The notes: generated by a model not told the origin, from the sequence alone. Shown: positions 16,122-24,778, numbered from the stretch's first letter. The stretch: DNA of 37,064 bases from Terriglobia bacterium (GCA_020073105.1 JAIQFW010000012.1:1-37064), one strand, 5' to 3'. Program-made: numbers and translations.

Positions 16122-16334
16122 ATGGCCCGCAAACGCACCCTGAACCTGCGTTGCCCGACCTGTAAGAACCCGGTAACACGCAATGATCCGGAATTTCCCT
16201 TTTGCAGCGAGCGCTGCCGGCTGATCGATCTGGGCAAGTGGGCCAGCGGAGCTTATGTGATCTCGTCGCCGGTCAATGATTCCAGTGACGCGATCGAGGA
16301 AGGGACCAGTGCGGAGCCTGATGAAGAACGTTGA
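16122..16334 (+). CDS. yacG: Zinc-ribbon protein YacG (DUF329), gyrase inhibitor family
   Basis: A 70-residue protein with the YacG zinc knuckle: Cys11 and Cys14 (RCPTCKNPV), then Cys28 and Cys32 ([15 protein letters not shown]). The E. coli protein binds GyrB and inhibits DNA gyrase. Whether this distant homologue does so is not known, and the conserved [12 protein letters not shown] motif supports only the family assignment. The C-terminal 25 residues are acidic and probably disordered. It starts 6 bases after rimO stops and its end overlaps the start of pgpA by 14 bases, so the three are likely cotranscribed and coupled. Confidence 0.9.
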   Translation: MARKRTLNLRCPTCKNPVTRNDPEFPFCSERCRLIDLGKWASGAYVISSPVNDSSDAIEEGTSAEPDEER

Positions 16335-16842
16335 ACTGTGGGGCAAGACCATATCCTCCCGCCCCCCCGCGCCGCTTTGGGCCACGTTGGTGGCAACTTT
16401 CTTCGGATCAGGGCGACTGCGTCCCGGGCCGGGAACCTGGGGTTCATTAGCCACTGTCCTGCTGTGGTGGCTTCTTACACGCTGGATCACTCCCAACTGG
16501 CAGTCGGGCGCCGCCATCGCCCTCGCGGCTCTGGTTACACTGGTCGGAATCCCTGCGGCCACACAGGTTTCGCGAGCGTCCGGGCTGAAGGACCCCCAGT
16601 TCGTGGTGATCGATGAAGTCGCTGGCCAACTCACCGCGCTTATCGCCGTCCCCGTCTCGTGGAAATCTCTGCTGCTCGGCTTTATACTTTTTCGAGGGTT
16701 TGACATCGTAAAGCCTCCCCCCGTTCGTCAACTGGAACGACTGTCGGAGGGCTATGGCATCGTGTTGGATGACGTAGCGGCCGGGATCTACGCTTTGGTC
16801 GTCATGCAAGTGGCTCTGCATTTCGGCTTTTTGCCCCGATAA
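16321..16842 (+). CDS. pgpA: Phosphatidylglycerophosphatase A
   Basis: PgpA removes phosphate from phosphatidylglycerophosphate to give phosphatidylglycerol at the inner membrane. Motifs are GPGTWGSLA near the N-terminus and [13 protein letters not shown] in the middle, the latter holding the acidic residues expected of the active site. Several hydrophobic helices follow ([30 protein letters not shown]). The [10 protein letters not shown] and DDVAAGIYA motifs near the end are also typical. An upstream in-frame ATG exists at 16276, inside yacG, but ATG 16321 gives the normal N-terminus and a 173-residue product of family length. It overlaps yacG by 14 bases. With plsY and gpsA a few kilobases downstream, the segment is enriched in phospholipid synthesis. 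Confidence 0.92.
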   Translation: MKNVELWGKTISSRPPAPLWATLVATFFGSGRLRPGPGTWGSLATVLLWWLLTRWITPNWQSGAAIALAALVTLVGIPAATQVSRASGLKDPQFVVIDEVAGQLTALIAVPVSWKSLLLGFILFRGFDIVKPPPVRQLERLSEGYGIVLDDVAAGIYALVVMQVALHFGFLPR

Positions 16843-16875
16843 CGGTTTTTGCGAGACGCGGGGATTTTGGTACTC

Positions 16876-17940
16876 ATGGGAATTTCTGATCGACTCCTGG
16901 GCAAGAAGAACGTTAACGGGAAGCCGCACATTCTCGCGGTGCACCCAGGGGCTGCTCTGCCCGGAGGGGAAGTGCGCATTACGGGCACGGATCTGCGTCC
17001 CCCGGAATTGCGGCGGCCCCGTGTGCAGTTTGGCGATATTGAAGGCTCGGTGGTGATCAGCTCGGACGATTTCTTGGTGGCCCGCGTACCTCCGGGTGCG
17101 TCATCAGGACCGGTTGTAGTCTCGACCAACGGCCATTCCAGCAACCCCCACCAGATCAAGGTTGCTGTCCCCATTGCCGATAATTTGCATCCGGTCGCCA
17201 ATCCGGCTCTCGACGCGGAGGGTAATATCTACGCTTGCTTCTCCGGGAGCCGGGGACAAAAGGTGCCGGTGTCCATCTTTAAGATTGATACCAACTACAA
17301 CGTCAAGCCGTTTCTCTCGGAGTTGATGAACGCTACCTCAATTGCGTTTGACCGGGAGGGCCAGATGTACGTTTCCTCGCGTCATGAGGGAGCTGTGTAC
17401 CGGGTGGCACCGAACGGAACCATGTCGACCTATGCCGAGGGCATGGGCGTCGCGACCGGCATCGCGTTCGACCGTGCCGGGAACCTCTACGTGGGCGATC
17501 GCAGCGGGACGATTTTCAAGATCGCTCCTGACCGCCAGATCTTCGTGTTTGCCACCCTCGAACCCAGCGTTTCCGCCTATCACCTGGCGTTCGGCCCGCA
17601 TGGCGATCTGTTCGTCACCGGACCGACGACATCCAGCTTCGATTATGTCTACAAGATCGATCCACAGGGTAACGTTTCCGTCTATTTTCGTGGGCTGGGA
17701 CGACCGCAAGGGATGGCTTTTGATGCGGACGGAAATCTGTACGTGGCCGCCTCTTTTTCCGGCAAGCGCGGCATCGTCAAGATTACGGTAGGCGGTCTGG
17801 CCACGTTAGAGGTGGCGGGTGCCGGGCTGGTTGGTCTTGCCTTCGCTCCGGGACGCTCGGTCATCCTGGCAACCTCCAACGCGGTTTACCACCTTGCCTG
17901 GAACATTCCCGGCCTGCCCCTGGTTGAGTCTGCCAGGTGA
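16876..17940 (+). CDS. IPT/TIG domain plus NHL-type beta-propeller protein
   Basis: A 354-residue protein with an N-terminal IPT/TIG immunoglobulin-like domain (residues about 18-95: HILAVHPGAALPGGEVRITG, then VPPGASSGPVVVSTNG). A propeller of roughly six NHL-like blades follows (ALDAEGNIYACFSG, AFDREGQMYVSSR, AFDRAGNLYVGDR, AFGPHGDLFVTGP, AFDADGNLYVAAS, and a last degenerate blade). No signal peptide or membrane helix is seen from ATG 16876, so it is probably cytoplasmic or exported by an unknown route. An in-frame TTG at 16849 would add only nine residues. It sits 33 bases after pgpA, within the rimO-cinA gene run. Function is unknown; propellers of this kind usually bind proteins or ligands, and no catalytic motif is visible. 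Confidence 0.82.
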   Translation: MGISDRLLGKKNVNGKPHILAVHPGAALPGGEVRITGTDLRPPELRRPRVQFGDIEGSVVISSDDFLVARVPPGASSGPVVVSTNGHSSNPHQIKVAVPIADNLHPVANPALDAEGNIYACFSGSRGQKVPVSIFKIDTNYNVKPFLSELMNATSIAFDREGQMYVSSRHEGAVYRVAPNGTMSTYAEGMGVATGIAFDRAGNLYVGDRSGTIFKIAPDRQIFVFATLEPSVSAYHLAFGPHGDLFVTGPTTSSFDYVYKIDPQGNVSVYFRGLGRPQGMAFDADGNLYVAASFSGKRGIVKITVGGLATLEVAGAGLVGLAFAPGRSVILATSNAVYHLAWNIPGLPLVESAR

Positions 17941-18023
17941 ACATCTGCATTTAGTCCGCAGCGCGGTCTAGAGTGGTTTGGACTTCTGTGTCCTCCGCCG
18001 TTTTCATTTAGACTTTTATCTGG

Positions 18024-19268
18024 ATGAACGCCGAGATCATCGCCATCGGCTCGGAGATGCTGACCCCGTTTCGCCAGGACACCAATTCACTTTACCTGAC
18101 GGAAAAACTTAACCTGCTTGGGGTTGAAGTTATTTTCAAGACCATCGTGGGCGACAGCCTGGCACATCTTACCCAAGCCGCGTCACTGGCTCTTTCGCGC
18201 GCGGACATTGCGATCTTCATGGGAGGCCTTGGGCCAACCGAGGACGACCTCACCCGAGAAGCTGTGGCCGAGGCTTTGGGCCTCGAACTCCGCCGCGACC
18301 CCGAAGTCGTAGCCTGGCTCGAGCAGCGATTCGCCGCGCGTGGCTGGAAGATGGCGGCGAACAATTTGAAACAGGCCGACGTCATCACTGGAGGGGTGGT
18401 TCTACCCAATGCGAATGGTTCTGCTCCCGGCCAGTGGATCAGCGGCAAATATGAAGGGCGGGAGAAGATTGTGATCCTGCTTCCTGGTCCGCCGCACGAG
18501 TTGAAAGCGCTGTTTGAAGAGCACTGCGTCGAGCGTCTGCGGGCCAAGATACCGCTACAATTCATCGCGACCCGCGAATTGAAGATCACAGGAATCGGGG
18601 AATCGCACTGCGATGCCCGTGTCGCCCCAATCTACAAGCGCTTTACCGATGTGCAGACGACGATCCTCGCGGGGGCTGGAGAGATCCAACTTCATCTCAG
18701 AAGCCGTGCCGGTTCTCTCGATACCGCCCAGAAGAGAGTCGATGAACTCGTCGAGAAGATTGAAGAAGAGCTGGGTGATTTGGTCTTCTCCGACAATGGC
18801 GACTCCATGGAGCAGATCGTCGGCTACTATCTGCAAATGCGCAACGCTACACTGGCGGTGGCGGAGTCGTGCACCGGAGGCTTGATCGGCCAGCGAATCA
18901 CCTCGGTTAGCGGGAGTTCGCGATACTTTGTCGGCGGCGCAATCGTTTACTCCGACCAGCTCAAGACTGCACTGGCGGGCGTGTCCGCGGAGTTGATCAA
19001 GAAACATGGAGCGGTCAGTGGCGAGACGGCAGCCGCACTCGCAGAAGGCATTCGCAAACGTTGTGCTACTACCTTCGGTCTTGGGGTCACCGGCGTGGCC
19101 GGTCCGACTGGCGGAACGGCGGAGAAGCCGGTCGGTTTGGTGTTCCACGCTCTGGCCAGCGAGACGGGGACTGAAGTCGTCGAGCGTAGGTTCGCCGGAG
19201 ACCGCAAGCGTATCCGCTGGTTTGCCAGCCAGCAGGCGTTGGATATGGTGAGGAGGAGACTGTTGTAG
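18024..19268 (+). CDS. cinA: CinA: MoCF-like domain fused to nicotinamide-nucleotide amidase (PncC)
   Basis: A 414-residue two-domain CinA. The N-terminal domain (residues 1-170) is the molybdopterin-binding-like COG1058 domain, with MNAEIIAIGSEML, FMGGLGPTEDDLTREA and LLPGPPHELK; in characterised CinA it is an ADP-ribose or NMN-related pyrophosphatase. The C-terminal PncC domain (from about residue 255) has AESCTGGLIGQRITSVSGSS, the strand SYFVGG-type sequence YFVGGAIVYS, and GVTGVAGPTGGT. It deamidates nicotinamide mononucleotide to nicotinate mononucleotide in pyridine nucleotide salvage. Both domains look intact. The gene follows the TIG/NHL gene by 83 bases. Its stop is just before a heptad-repeat hairpin that leads into thpR. 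Confidence 0.95.
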   Translation: MNAEIIAIGSEMLTPFRQDTNSLYLTEKLNLLGVEVIFKTIVGDSLAHLTQAASLALSRADIAIFMGGLGPTEDDLTREAVAEALGLELRRDPEVVAWLEQRFAARGWKMAANNLKQADVITGGVVLPNANGSAPGQWISGKYEGREKIVILLPGPPHELKALFEEHCVERLRAKIPLQFIATRELKITGIGESHCDARVAPIYKRFTDVQTTILAGAGEIQLHLRSRAGSLDTAQKRVDELVEKIEEELGDLVFSDNGDSMEQIVGYYLQMRNATLAVAESCTGGLIGQRITSVSGSSRYFVGGAIVYSDQLKTALAGVSAELIKKHGAVSGETAAALAEGIRKRCATTFGLGVTGVAGPTGGTAEKPVGLVFHALASETGTEVVERRFAGDRKRIRWFASQQALDMVRRRLL

Positions 19269-19272
19269 GCCA

Positions 19273-19366
19273 GCACTTAGCAGTTAGCATTTGGCAATTG
19301 GCCGTCCAGTGCGGTGATCGTATCCACACTGGCGTGGGCTAAATGCCAATTGCTAAGTGCTAAATG
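19273..19366. repeat. Inverted pair of heptanucleotide arrays overlapping the thpR start
   Basis: The left arm, 19273-19302, read on the minus strand is GCCAATT, GCCAAAT, GCTAACT, GCTAAGT, GC. The right arm, 19338-19367 on the plus strand, is GCTAAAT, GCCAATT, GCTAAGT, GCTAAAT, GC. Units are exactly in 7-bp register and vary mostly at positions 3 and 6 (consensus GCYAANT). The 35-nt centre contains a further short inverted repeat (CCAGTG / CACTGG). The final plus-strand unit contains the ATG of thpR. A second element of the same type lies at 25971-26071. Confidence 0.85.
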
Positions 19367-19951
19367 CGGGTTTTTGTTGCTCTCGACATTGAGGACGCCA
19401 TTCGCGAGCGCATTCAGCGCTTTATGGAAGGAGTGCGCGGCTTCGCTCCGGACGCGCGCTGGGTGCGTCCCGAGTCGCTGCATGTTACCTTGAAATTCAT
19501 CGGAGAAAAGCCCGCCGATGCCGTGGAGAGAATCAAGAGCGCGCTGGCTGCAGCGAAGGCCGACCCGATACAACTCAACTTCCGTGGATATGGTTTCTTC
19601 CCTACTCCCAAGGCAGCTCGCGTCTTCTGGGTGGGCATCGAATCCGGGCCGCAGCTTGCGGGCCTCGCGGCAGCGGTTGACGAAACCACGTTCGCGCTCG
19701 GAATCCCGAAAGAGGATCATGCCTTCAGCCCGCATCTCACGCTGGCGCGTGGCGGCGGTCGCTCCGGCGCACCGGCATGGCGCAAGGGAGACGCGCCCAA
19801 GCGGAATTTTCAGATCCTGCAGGAGAAATTGGCAGCGATGCCGGCGCCTGAATTTGGTACGATGACGGCCCCGGAGTTTTTTCTGTATGAAAGCAAGCTC
19901 AGGCGGGGAGGTGCGGTGTACACAAAGATCGCGCGCTTCGCGCTGACGTAG
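19364..19951 (+). CDS. thpR: RNA 2',3'-cyclic phosphodiesterase (2'-5' RNA ligase family)
   Basis: A 195-residue 2H phosphoesterase. Both HxTx motifs are present: His40 in LHVTLKFIGE and His124 in FSPHLTLARG, about 84 residues apart as expected. Family members hydrolyse RNA 2',3'-cyclic phosphates and can ligate 2'-5' tRNA halves in vitro; the cellular role is unclear. The N-terminus MRVFVALDIE is canonical, so ATG 19364 is the start, although no Shine-Dalgarno is present. The ATG is made by the last unit of the heptad repeat (GCTAAATG) and the upstream bases are all repeat. It lies 95 bases after cinA and 13 bases before plsY. Confidence 0.93.
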   Translation: MRVFVALDIEDAIRERIQRFMEGVRGFAPDARWVRPESLHVTLKFIGEKPADAVERIKSALAAAKADPIQLNFRGYGFFPTPKAARVFWVGIESGPQLAGLAAAVDETTFALGIPKEDHAFSPHLTLARGGGRSGAPAWRKGDAPKRNFQILQEKLAAMPAPEFGTMTAPEFFLYESKLRRGGAVYTKIARFALT

Positions 19952-19964
19952 CCAAGAGCCACCG

Positions 19965-20564
19965 ATGCTCCCAATTCTCCTCACCGCCGCTTACAGCTAC
20001 CTGCTGGGGTCGATTCCGTCCGGCTACTTGCTGGTGCGCGTCTTTCGCGGGCAGGACGTGCGGCAGAGCGGCAGCGGCAACATCGGAGCCACCAATGTGT
20101 CGCGGACGTCCCCAGCCTTGGGCGTGCTCACGCTCATTCTTGATGCGGTCAAGGGCATGGCTGCGGTATTGCTCACACGCACGTTGTTCCCCGGCCAGCC
20201 GTTGCTTCTAGGGATCGCGGCACTGGTGGCTGTCATCGGCCACATGTTTCCCATCTGGTTAAAATTTCGGGGCGGTAAAGGCGTCGCCACCGGACTCGGG
20301 TCGTTTGCCCTCCTGTTTCCCAAGACCATCCTGGTGATTATCGGCATATTCGTCGCAATCTTCCTCATTTTCCGCTATGTCTCGCTGGCATCCATCCTTG
20401 CGGTAGCGCTATTGCCATTGTTGGTATGGACCCTCGGGCTGCCCTCCGCCACGCCTGGAATGCTGCTGCTCACCGCCGCCGCTTCCCTGCTGATTGTGGC
20501 CAAGCACCATCAGAACATTCGCCGTCTTCTGGCTGGAACCGAACCACGCTGGGGGCGTAAATGA
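19965..20564 (+). CDS. plsY: Glycerol-3-phosphate acyltransferase PlsY
   Basis: PlsY transfers the acyl group from acyl-phosphate to glycerol 3-phosphate to make lysophosphatidic acid, the first committed phospholipid step, in the inner membrane. The 199-residue product has the family's motifs: YLLGSIPSGYLL, SGNIGATNVSRT and the glycine-rich GGKGVATGLGS. Five or so hydrophobic segments fit the expected topology. The acyl-phosphate supplier PlsX is not in the window. The gpsA start overlaps its stop (ATGA at 20561-20564), coupling the acyltransferase to the enzyme that makes its glycerol 3-phosphate substrate. Confidence 0.95.
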   Translation: MLPILLTAAYSYLLGSIPSGYLLVRVFRGQDVRQSGSGNIGATNVSRTSPALGVLTLILDAVKGMAAVLLTRTLFPGQPLLLGIAALVAVIGHMFPIWLKFRGGKGVATGLGSFALLFPKTILVIIGIFVAIFLIFRYVSLASILAVALLPLLVWTLGLPSATPGMLLLTAAASLLIVAKHHQNIRRLLAGTEPRWGRK

Positions 20565-21577
20565 GCGAGATTGCCATCATTGGCGCCGGGGCATGGGGCA
20601 CGGCACTGTCGATTGCCTTGGGGCGGAAGGCCACGCATCGCGTCCGCTTATGGGCGCATGAGAAGGAAGTCCGGGACTCCATCGTTGCCCAAAGAACCAA
20701 TGAGCTCTATCTGCCCGGACAAACAATTCCTGAATGCGTAGTTCCAACCAACGACTACAAGGAAGCGTTGCACGGAGCCGAGATCGTGGTTAGCGTGATG
20801 CCCTCCCACCATTGCCGTGCGGTATTTGAGGAACTGCATGTGCACCTGACACCCACGATGATGGTGGTCACTGCAACTAAGGGACTCGAAGGCGGCACCA
20901 TGATGCGCATGTCGGAGGTGATCACGCAGGTCGTATCGGCTGGCGCAGGTTTCACTCCACAGGTTGGCGCGCTCAGCGGTCCTTCGTTTGCCAAGGAAGT
21001 CGCGCGCGGTGATCCGACCGCGATCACCATTGCTTCCCAACATTCCGCACTGGCGGAGACCGTCCAACGCGAGTTTAGCGATGCGCAATTCCGCATTTAC
21101 ACGAACAAGGATGTCGTCGGCGTAGAGCTGGGTGGTGCCTTGAAAAATATCATTGCCATCGCGGCCGGTGTTTGTGATGGCCTGGGACTTGGCCATAATT
21201 CCATCGCCGCTCTAATCACTCGCGGCCTGGCAGAGATCACGCGCCTGGTAGTTGCCTGTGGTGGTCACGCGGAGACCATGGCTGGGCTGGCCGGTTTGGG
21301 GGATCTTGTTCTTACCTGCACCGGCGGCCTGTCCCGCAATCGCAGCGTGGGCGTCGAGTTGGGCCGGGGGCGCAAGCTTCCAGAAGTTATCGCCACCATG
21401 CACGGAATGGTCGCGGAGGGCGTCTTCACCACGCATACCGCCATGGAACTGGCTACCCTTCGCAAGGTCGAAATGCCCATCACAGCGCAGATGGACGCCA
21501 TCTTGAACCGAGGCAAGTCGCCGCAAGAAGCCATCCACGAACTGATGACCCGCAGCGCCAAGAGCGAGACGGGGTGA
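20561..21577 (+). CDS. gpsA: NAD(P)-dependent glycerol-3-phosphate dehydrogenase
   Basis: GpsA reduces dihydroxyacetone phosphate to sn-glycerol 3-phosphate, the backbone for phospholipids, in the cytoplasm. The 338-residue product shows the Rossmann motif AIIGAGAWGTALS at the N-terminus, ATKGLEGGTMMRMSE, GALSGPSFAKEVARGDPTAI, the catalytic-lysine region GVELGGALKNIIAIAAG, and AGLGDLVLTCTGGLSRNRSVG. All are typical and intact. Its ATG overlaps the plsY stop by four bases, so the two are translationally coupled and supply one pathway. Confidence 0.96.
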   Translation: MSEIAIIGAGAWGTALSIALGRKATHRVRLWAHEKEVRDSIVAQRTNELYLPGQTIPECVVPTNDYKEALHGAEIVVSVMPSHHCRAVFEELHVHLTPTMMVVTATKGLEGGTMMRMSEVITQVVSAGAGFTPQVGALSGPSFAKEVARGDPTAITIASQHSALAETVQREFSDAQFRIYTNKDVVGVELGGALKNIIAIAAGVCDGLGLGHNSIAALITRGLAEITRLVVACGGHAETMAGLAGLGDLVLTCTGGLSRNRSVGVELGRGRKLPEVIATMHGMVAEGVFTTHTAMELATLRKVEMPITAQMDAILNRGKSPQEAIHELMTRSAKSETG

Positions 21578-21771
21578 ATCAAGTCCGAACCCAGAAAGCC
21601 CTTCCCAAACCCCCCGCCGTCCCATGTGGATGCCCTTTGCTGTTAACACTGTGCCAAAGGCGTGACTTCTTCGGTACTTTCGTAACCGCGTTCCGACCGC
21701 GTGTTCCAAGTACACTTTTAGCATTCCCCCTAGAGCTTGCCCATGCGCAGACACGGCACCATAGGGCCACT

Positions 21772-23661
21772 TTGTTGTTGAAACTGCCTCGACCATCGCG
21801 TCTTCCCATTCTCTACGTCATCCTTAGTGTGCTCATACTGGTGAGCGTTGTGCCGATGTACTTCTACTCGGCGCAGGTGGAATCCATCAACCGGGACCGA
21901 CTGATCACTAACGAGCGCATCCTGCAGAACACCGTCACCCGGTCGCTGGCAGACGACATTTCGCAGCATGAGGCATCCTTGGGCATGATGCTGGCCAATT
22001 TGTCCTCTGCTTTGCAAGTCGCCAGCGGCGGGGACTTCACCTCCGAACACGTGCAGGCGCCTGAACTGCGCGCCCTGCTCGAGAATTTCGTCTCTTCATC
22101 TGACGATCTGGCCTACGCCACTTTGCTCAACACCGAGGCCAAGGGAATCTCCGCGGGACGCATCGCGCCGGACGCATTCCTGCAGCGCGAACTGGAGCGG
22201 GCCTACGCCGCCGCTCGCGAGGGCAGACGGTACAACGGCCAGGCGCTGGTCGTGGGCACCGGCAAGTCCGCCCGAACGGTAGTCCTGGTCAGCATGCCCG
22301 TAATGGTCAGTGGCCGGTTCGTGAGCTTGATTGGTGCAGTGGTAGACCTGCAATTTCTGATTCGACGACTGCAAGAGGTTAGCCGGGGAGGGCTCATCCC
22401 CTACGTTGTCGACAACCAGGGACGGCTGGTCGCCGGGGCGTCGTCGGAGTACGCCACCGGTCAAGACATGACCAACATGGAGATCGTCAGGAACTTCCTA
22501 GAGCAAGGCGGGAAGGCCCAGATGGTGGCGGCTACGCGGGAGTTCAATGTTACACAAGGGAAGACCGTCAAGATGCTGGGAACCTACAGTCCGGTGAGTA
22601 ACCTGGACTGGGCCGTGGTGGTGCAGAAGCCACGCGCCGAGGCCTATCGCGGTGTGTACGAGATGCAGCGCACGGGACGAATCCTCGCCATTATGGCCAT
22701 CGCCCTGAGCATTGCGATCAGCGTCTTCGCCGCCCGCCGCATTACTAATCCGTTAGAAGTTCTGACTCAAACCAGCCGTGCTATCGCGCGCGGCGACTTC
22801 TCCCAGCGGGTGCAGCTCAAGAGCAGCACCGAGATCGGAGAGCTCGCACACACTTTCAATGTGATGTCGGAAGAACTCGAGCATTTCGTGCTCGACCTCA
22901 AGCGGGCGGCCACCGAAAACCGTGAACTGTTCCTGGGATCAATCCAGATGTTGGCGGGCGCAGTTGACGAGAAGGACCCGTATACCCGCGGCCACTCCGA
23001 CCGTGTCACTCGTTACTCCGTGATGATTGCCAGAGAAATGGGCATCTACGAGGACTACATCGAAACCGTCCGCATCTCCGCCCAGCTACACGACGTCGGC
23101 AAGATCGGCATTGAGGACCGCATTCTGAAGAAACCTGGTGCACTCACGCCCGAAGAATTCGAAATCATGAAGACGCACACCACCAAGGGCGCGAACATCC
23201 TGCGCCCTGTGGCCCAACTGAAGGACATGATTCCGGGCATCGAACTCCACCATGAGTCGCTCGACGGCCGAGGCTATCCGCATGGCTTGAAGGGCGACGA
23301 TATCCCGCTCCTCCCACGGATCATCGCGGTGGCTGACACTTTCGACGCGCTCACCACCAACCGTCCGTACCAGCAGGCGCACGACGCGAAAGATGCGCTA
23401 CGCATCATTCATTCGCTCTCGGGTAAACGTCTGGATCCGACGGCGGTTGCCGCTTTGACGGCGATCTTCGAACGTGGGGAGATTCGGATCCCGCAGCGTA
23501 CCATGCCGGCAGCCTCTGCCTTGGCGGCTGTGGCCGCCAGCGAAGCGCCGGGCGCAGCCACCCTTGCGGTCTCGGCTGCGATGCCTGTGACAACCTCGGC
23601 TCCTGTGGAGTCGAACCTTTCCCGGGACTCGGTCGCCCACGTCGAGGCCAGGCGCTTCTAG
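21772..23661 (+). CDS. Membrane HD-GYP domain cyclic-di-GMP phosphodiesterase
   Basis: Domains in order are an N-terminal membrane helix (LPILYVILSVLILVSVVPMYF), an extracytoplasmic dCache-like sensor of about 250 residues, a second helix (ILAIMAIALSIAISVFAA), a HAMP linker (RRITNPLEVLTQTSRAIARG), and an HD-GYP domain. The catalytic HD is in LHDVGKIGIED, and the GYP motif reads HHESLDGRGYPHGLKG; upstream histidines in YTRGHSDRVTRYS are also kept, so it should hydrolyse cyclic-di-GMP. The last 60 residues are Ala-rich and probably disordered. The frame is open from a GTG at 21574 overlapping the gpsA stop, but those 66 extra residues look untranslated. TTG codons at 21772-21780 directly precede the first helix, so the exact start is uncertain. 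Confidence 0.88.
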   Translation: MLLKLPRPSRLPILYVILSVLILVSVVPMYFYSAQVESINRDRLITNERILQNTVTRSLADDISQHEASLGMMLANLSSALQVASGGDFTSEHVQAPELRALLENFVSSSDDLAYATLLNTEAKGISAGRIAPDAFLQRELERAYAAAREGRRYNGQALVVGTGKSARTVVLVSMPVMVSGRFVSLIGAVVDLQFLIRRLQEVSRGGLIPYVVDNQGRLVAGASSEYATGQDMTNMEIVRNFLEQGGKAQMVAATREFNVTQGKTVKMLGTYSPVSNLDWAVVVQKPRAEAYRGVYEMQRTGRILAIMAIALSIAISVFAARRITNPLEVLTQTSRAIARGDFSQRVQLKSSTEIGELAHTFNVMSEELEHFVLDLKRAATENRELFLGSIQMLAGAVDEKDPYTRGHSDRVTRYSVMIAREMGIYEDYIETVRISAQLHDVGKIGIEDRILKKPGALTPEEFEIMKTHTTKGANILRPVAQLKDMIPGIELHHESLDGRGYPHGLKGDDIPLLPRIIAVADTFDALTTNRPYQQAHDAKDALRIIHSLSGKRLDPTAVAALTAIFERGEIRIPQRTMPAASALAAVAASEAPGAATLAVSAAMPVTTSAPVESNLSRDSVAHVEARRF

Positions 23662-23710
23662 CAGCCTTCTTGCTCCTCCTCGCTTCACCTTCGATCTGAC
23701 GCACTGCCAC

Positions 23711-23716
23711 TATAAT
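23711..23716 (+). promoter_or_regulatory. Candidate -10 box upstream of ftsY
   Basis: A perfect TATAAT lies 32 bases before the ftsY ATG, in the noncoding gap after the HD-GYP gene. No strong -35 hexamer is present at 16-18 bases; TTCGAT at 23690-23695 is the nearest. GGAGAG at 23740-23745 is the likely Shine-Dalgarno. It suggests ftsY begins a new transcription unit. Confidence 0.5.
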
Positions 23717-23747
23717 GAAACTTGGTGTGTGATGTGGTTGGAGAGTC

Positions 23748-24704
23748 ATGATTCAGACCCTGTTTGGCAGCCTAGACGAAAAGCAGAAACCCAGCTTCCT
23801 CGACCGTATGAAGGAAGCAGTCACGCGCACGCGCGAGAATCTCAGCGAGCGCATTGAAGCGGCCGTTTCGATCGGCAAGGAAATTGACCGCAACACGCTC
23901 GATGACCTCGAAGCCACGCTCATTGGCGCCGATCTGGGCAGCACGACCACGCGTGAGGTCCTGGGCAAGCTGCGGGAGAAAGCCGACCGCAAGCAGATCA
24001 AGAACGTCGACGAACTTAAACGCCTGCTGAAAGAAGAACTACTGGCGATTCTGAGTGCTGCCAACACCCGACCGGTGGAAAAAGTCGATGGCACGCCGGA
24101 GGTCATTTTGGTGGTAGGAGTGAACGGGACGGGGAAAACGACTTCCATTGGCAAACTGGCCCAGGTGTTTCGTTCCCAGGGGAAGACCGTTCTCATGTGC
24201 GCAGCGGACACCTTCCGCGCTGCCGCCATTGAACAACTGGAGATTTGGGGACAGCGGACCGGGACGGAAGTCATCCGCACCAAAGCGGGAGGAGATCCCG
24301 CGGCGGTGCTGTTCGATGCATTACAGGCGGCGTCGGCGCGGCACACCGACTATGTAATCGTGGACACCGCCGGCCGGTTGCACACCAAGTCCAATCTGAT
24401 GGCGGAACTGGAGAAGATGCGACGCACCGCGCAACGCATTATTCCCGGTTCGCCCCATGAAACGCTTCTGGTGATGGACGCGACCACCGGCCAGAACGGC
24501 TTGCAGCAGGCCCGGCAATTCACCGAATCGGCGGGCGTCACCGGGATCGTCCTCACCAAGCTGGATGGCACTGCCAAAGGCGGTGTCGTAGTCGCCATTT
24601 GCCGCGAATTGGGCTTGCCTGTGCGCTACGTCGGTGTAGGCGAAAAGGCCGGAGATCTGCTGCCGTTCGATCCCAAGGATTTTGTGGATTCACTGTTCGC
24701 GTAG
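23748..24704 (+). CDS. ftsY: Signal recognition particle receptor FtsY
   Basis: FtsY is the SRP-type GTPase that receives Ffh-4.5S RNA-ribosome complexes at the inner membrane. The 318-residue product has the helical N domain (residues about 15-100) and the G domain with P-loop GVNGTGKTT (124-132), [16 protein letters not shown] (206-210), MDATTGQN and [10 protein letters not shown] (270-279). [14 protein letters not shown] near the C-terminus is the FtsY signature. The long acidic A domain of E. coli FtsY is absent and only a short lead-in remains, as in many non-enterobacterial proteins. Its RNA partner ffs is at 10800. A nonamer repeat element separates it from ribD. Confidence 0.96.
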   Translation: MIQTLFGSLDEKQKPSFLDRMKEAVTRTRENLSERIEAAVSIGKEIDRNTLDDLEATLIGADLGSTTTREVLGKLREKADRKQIKNVDELKRLLKEELLAILSAANTRPVEKVDGTPEVILVVGVNGTGKTTSIGKLAQVFRSQGKTVLMCAADTFRAAAIEQLEIWGQRTGTEVIRTKAGGDPAAVLFDALQAASARHTDYVIVDTAGRLHTKSNLMAELEKMRRTAQRIIPGSPHETLLVMDATTGQNGLQQARQFTESAGVTGIVLTKLDGTAKGGVVVAICRELGLPVRYVGVGEKAGDLLPFDPKDFVDSLFA

Positions 24705-24707
24705 AGG

Positions 24708-24778
24708 CTCTGTGTCCTCTGTGTTCTCTGTGGTTAAAGAAAATGAAAATCACAGAGGAAATAGAGGTTCGCAGAGAA
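24708..24778. repeat. Short-period dispersed repeat with inverted arms between ftsY and ribD
   Basis: The left arm consists of three in-register 9-bp units, CTCTGTGTC, CTCTGTGTT and CTCTGTGGT (24708-24734). The right arm, 24748-24778, holds related sequence in inverted orientation (ATCACAGAGGAAATAGAGG, then CGCAGAGAA), and CCTCTGTG can pair with CACAGAGG. From memory, sequences of this form recur between genes in many environmental bacteria and give NHREHRGH-like peptides when translated; that reading is present here on the minus strand. No transposase or target duplication is visible. Confidence 0.7.

Noticed and set aside
21574-21771. An N-terminal extension of the HD-GYP protein starting at the gpsA stop
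   Set aside because: The 66 residues are unlike a protein N-terminus, and the first membrane helix starts just after the TTG codons at 21772.
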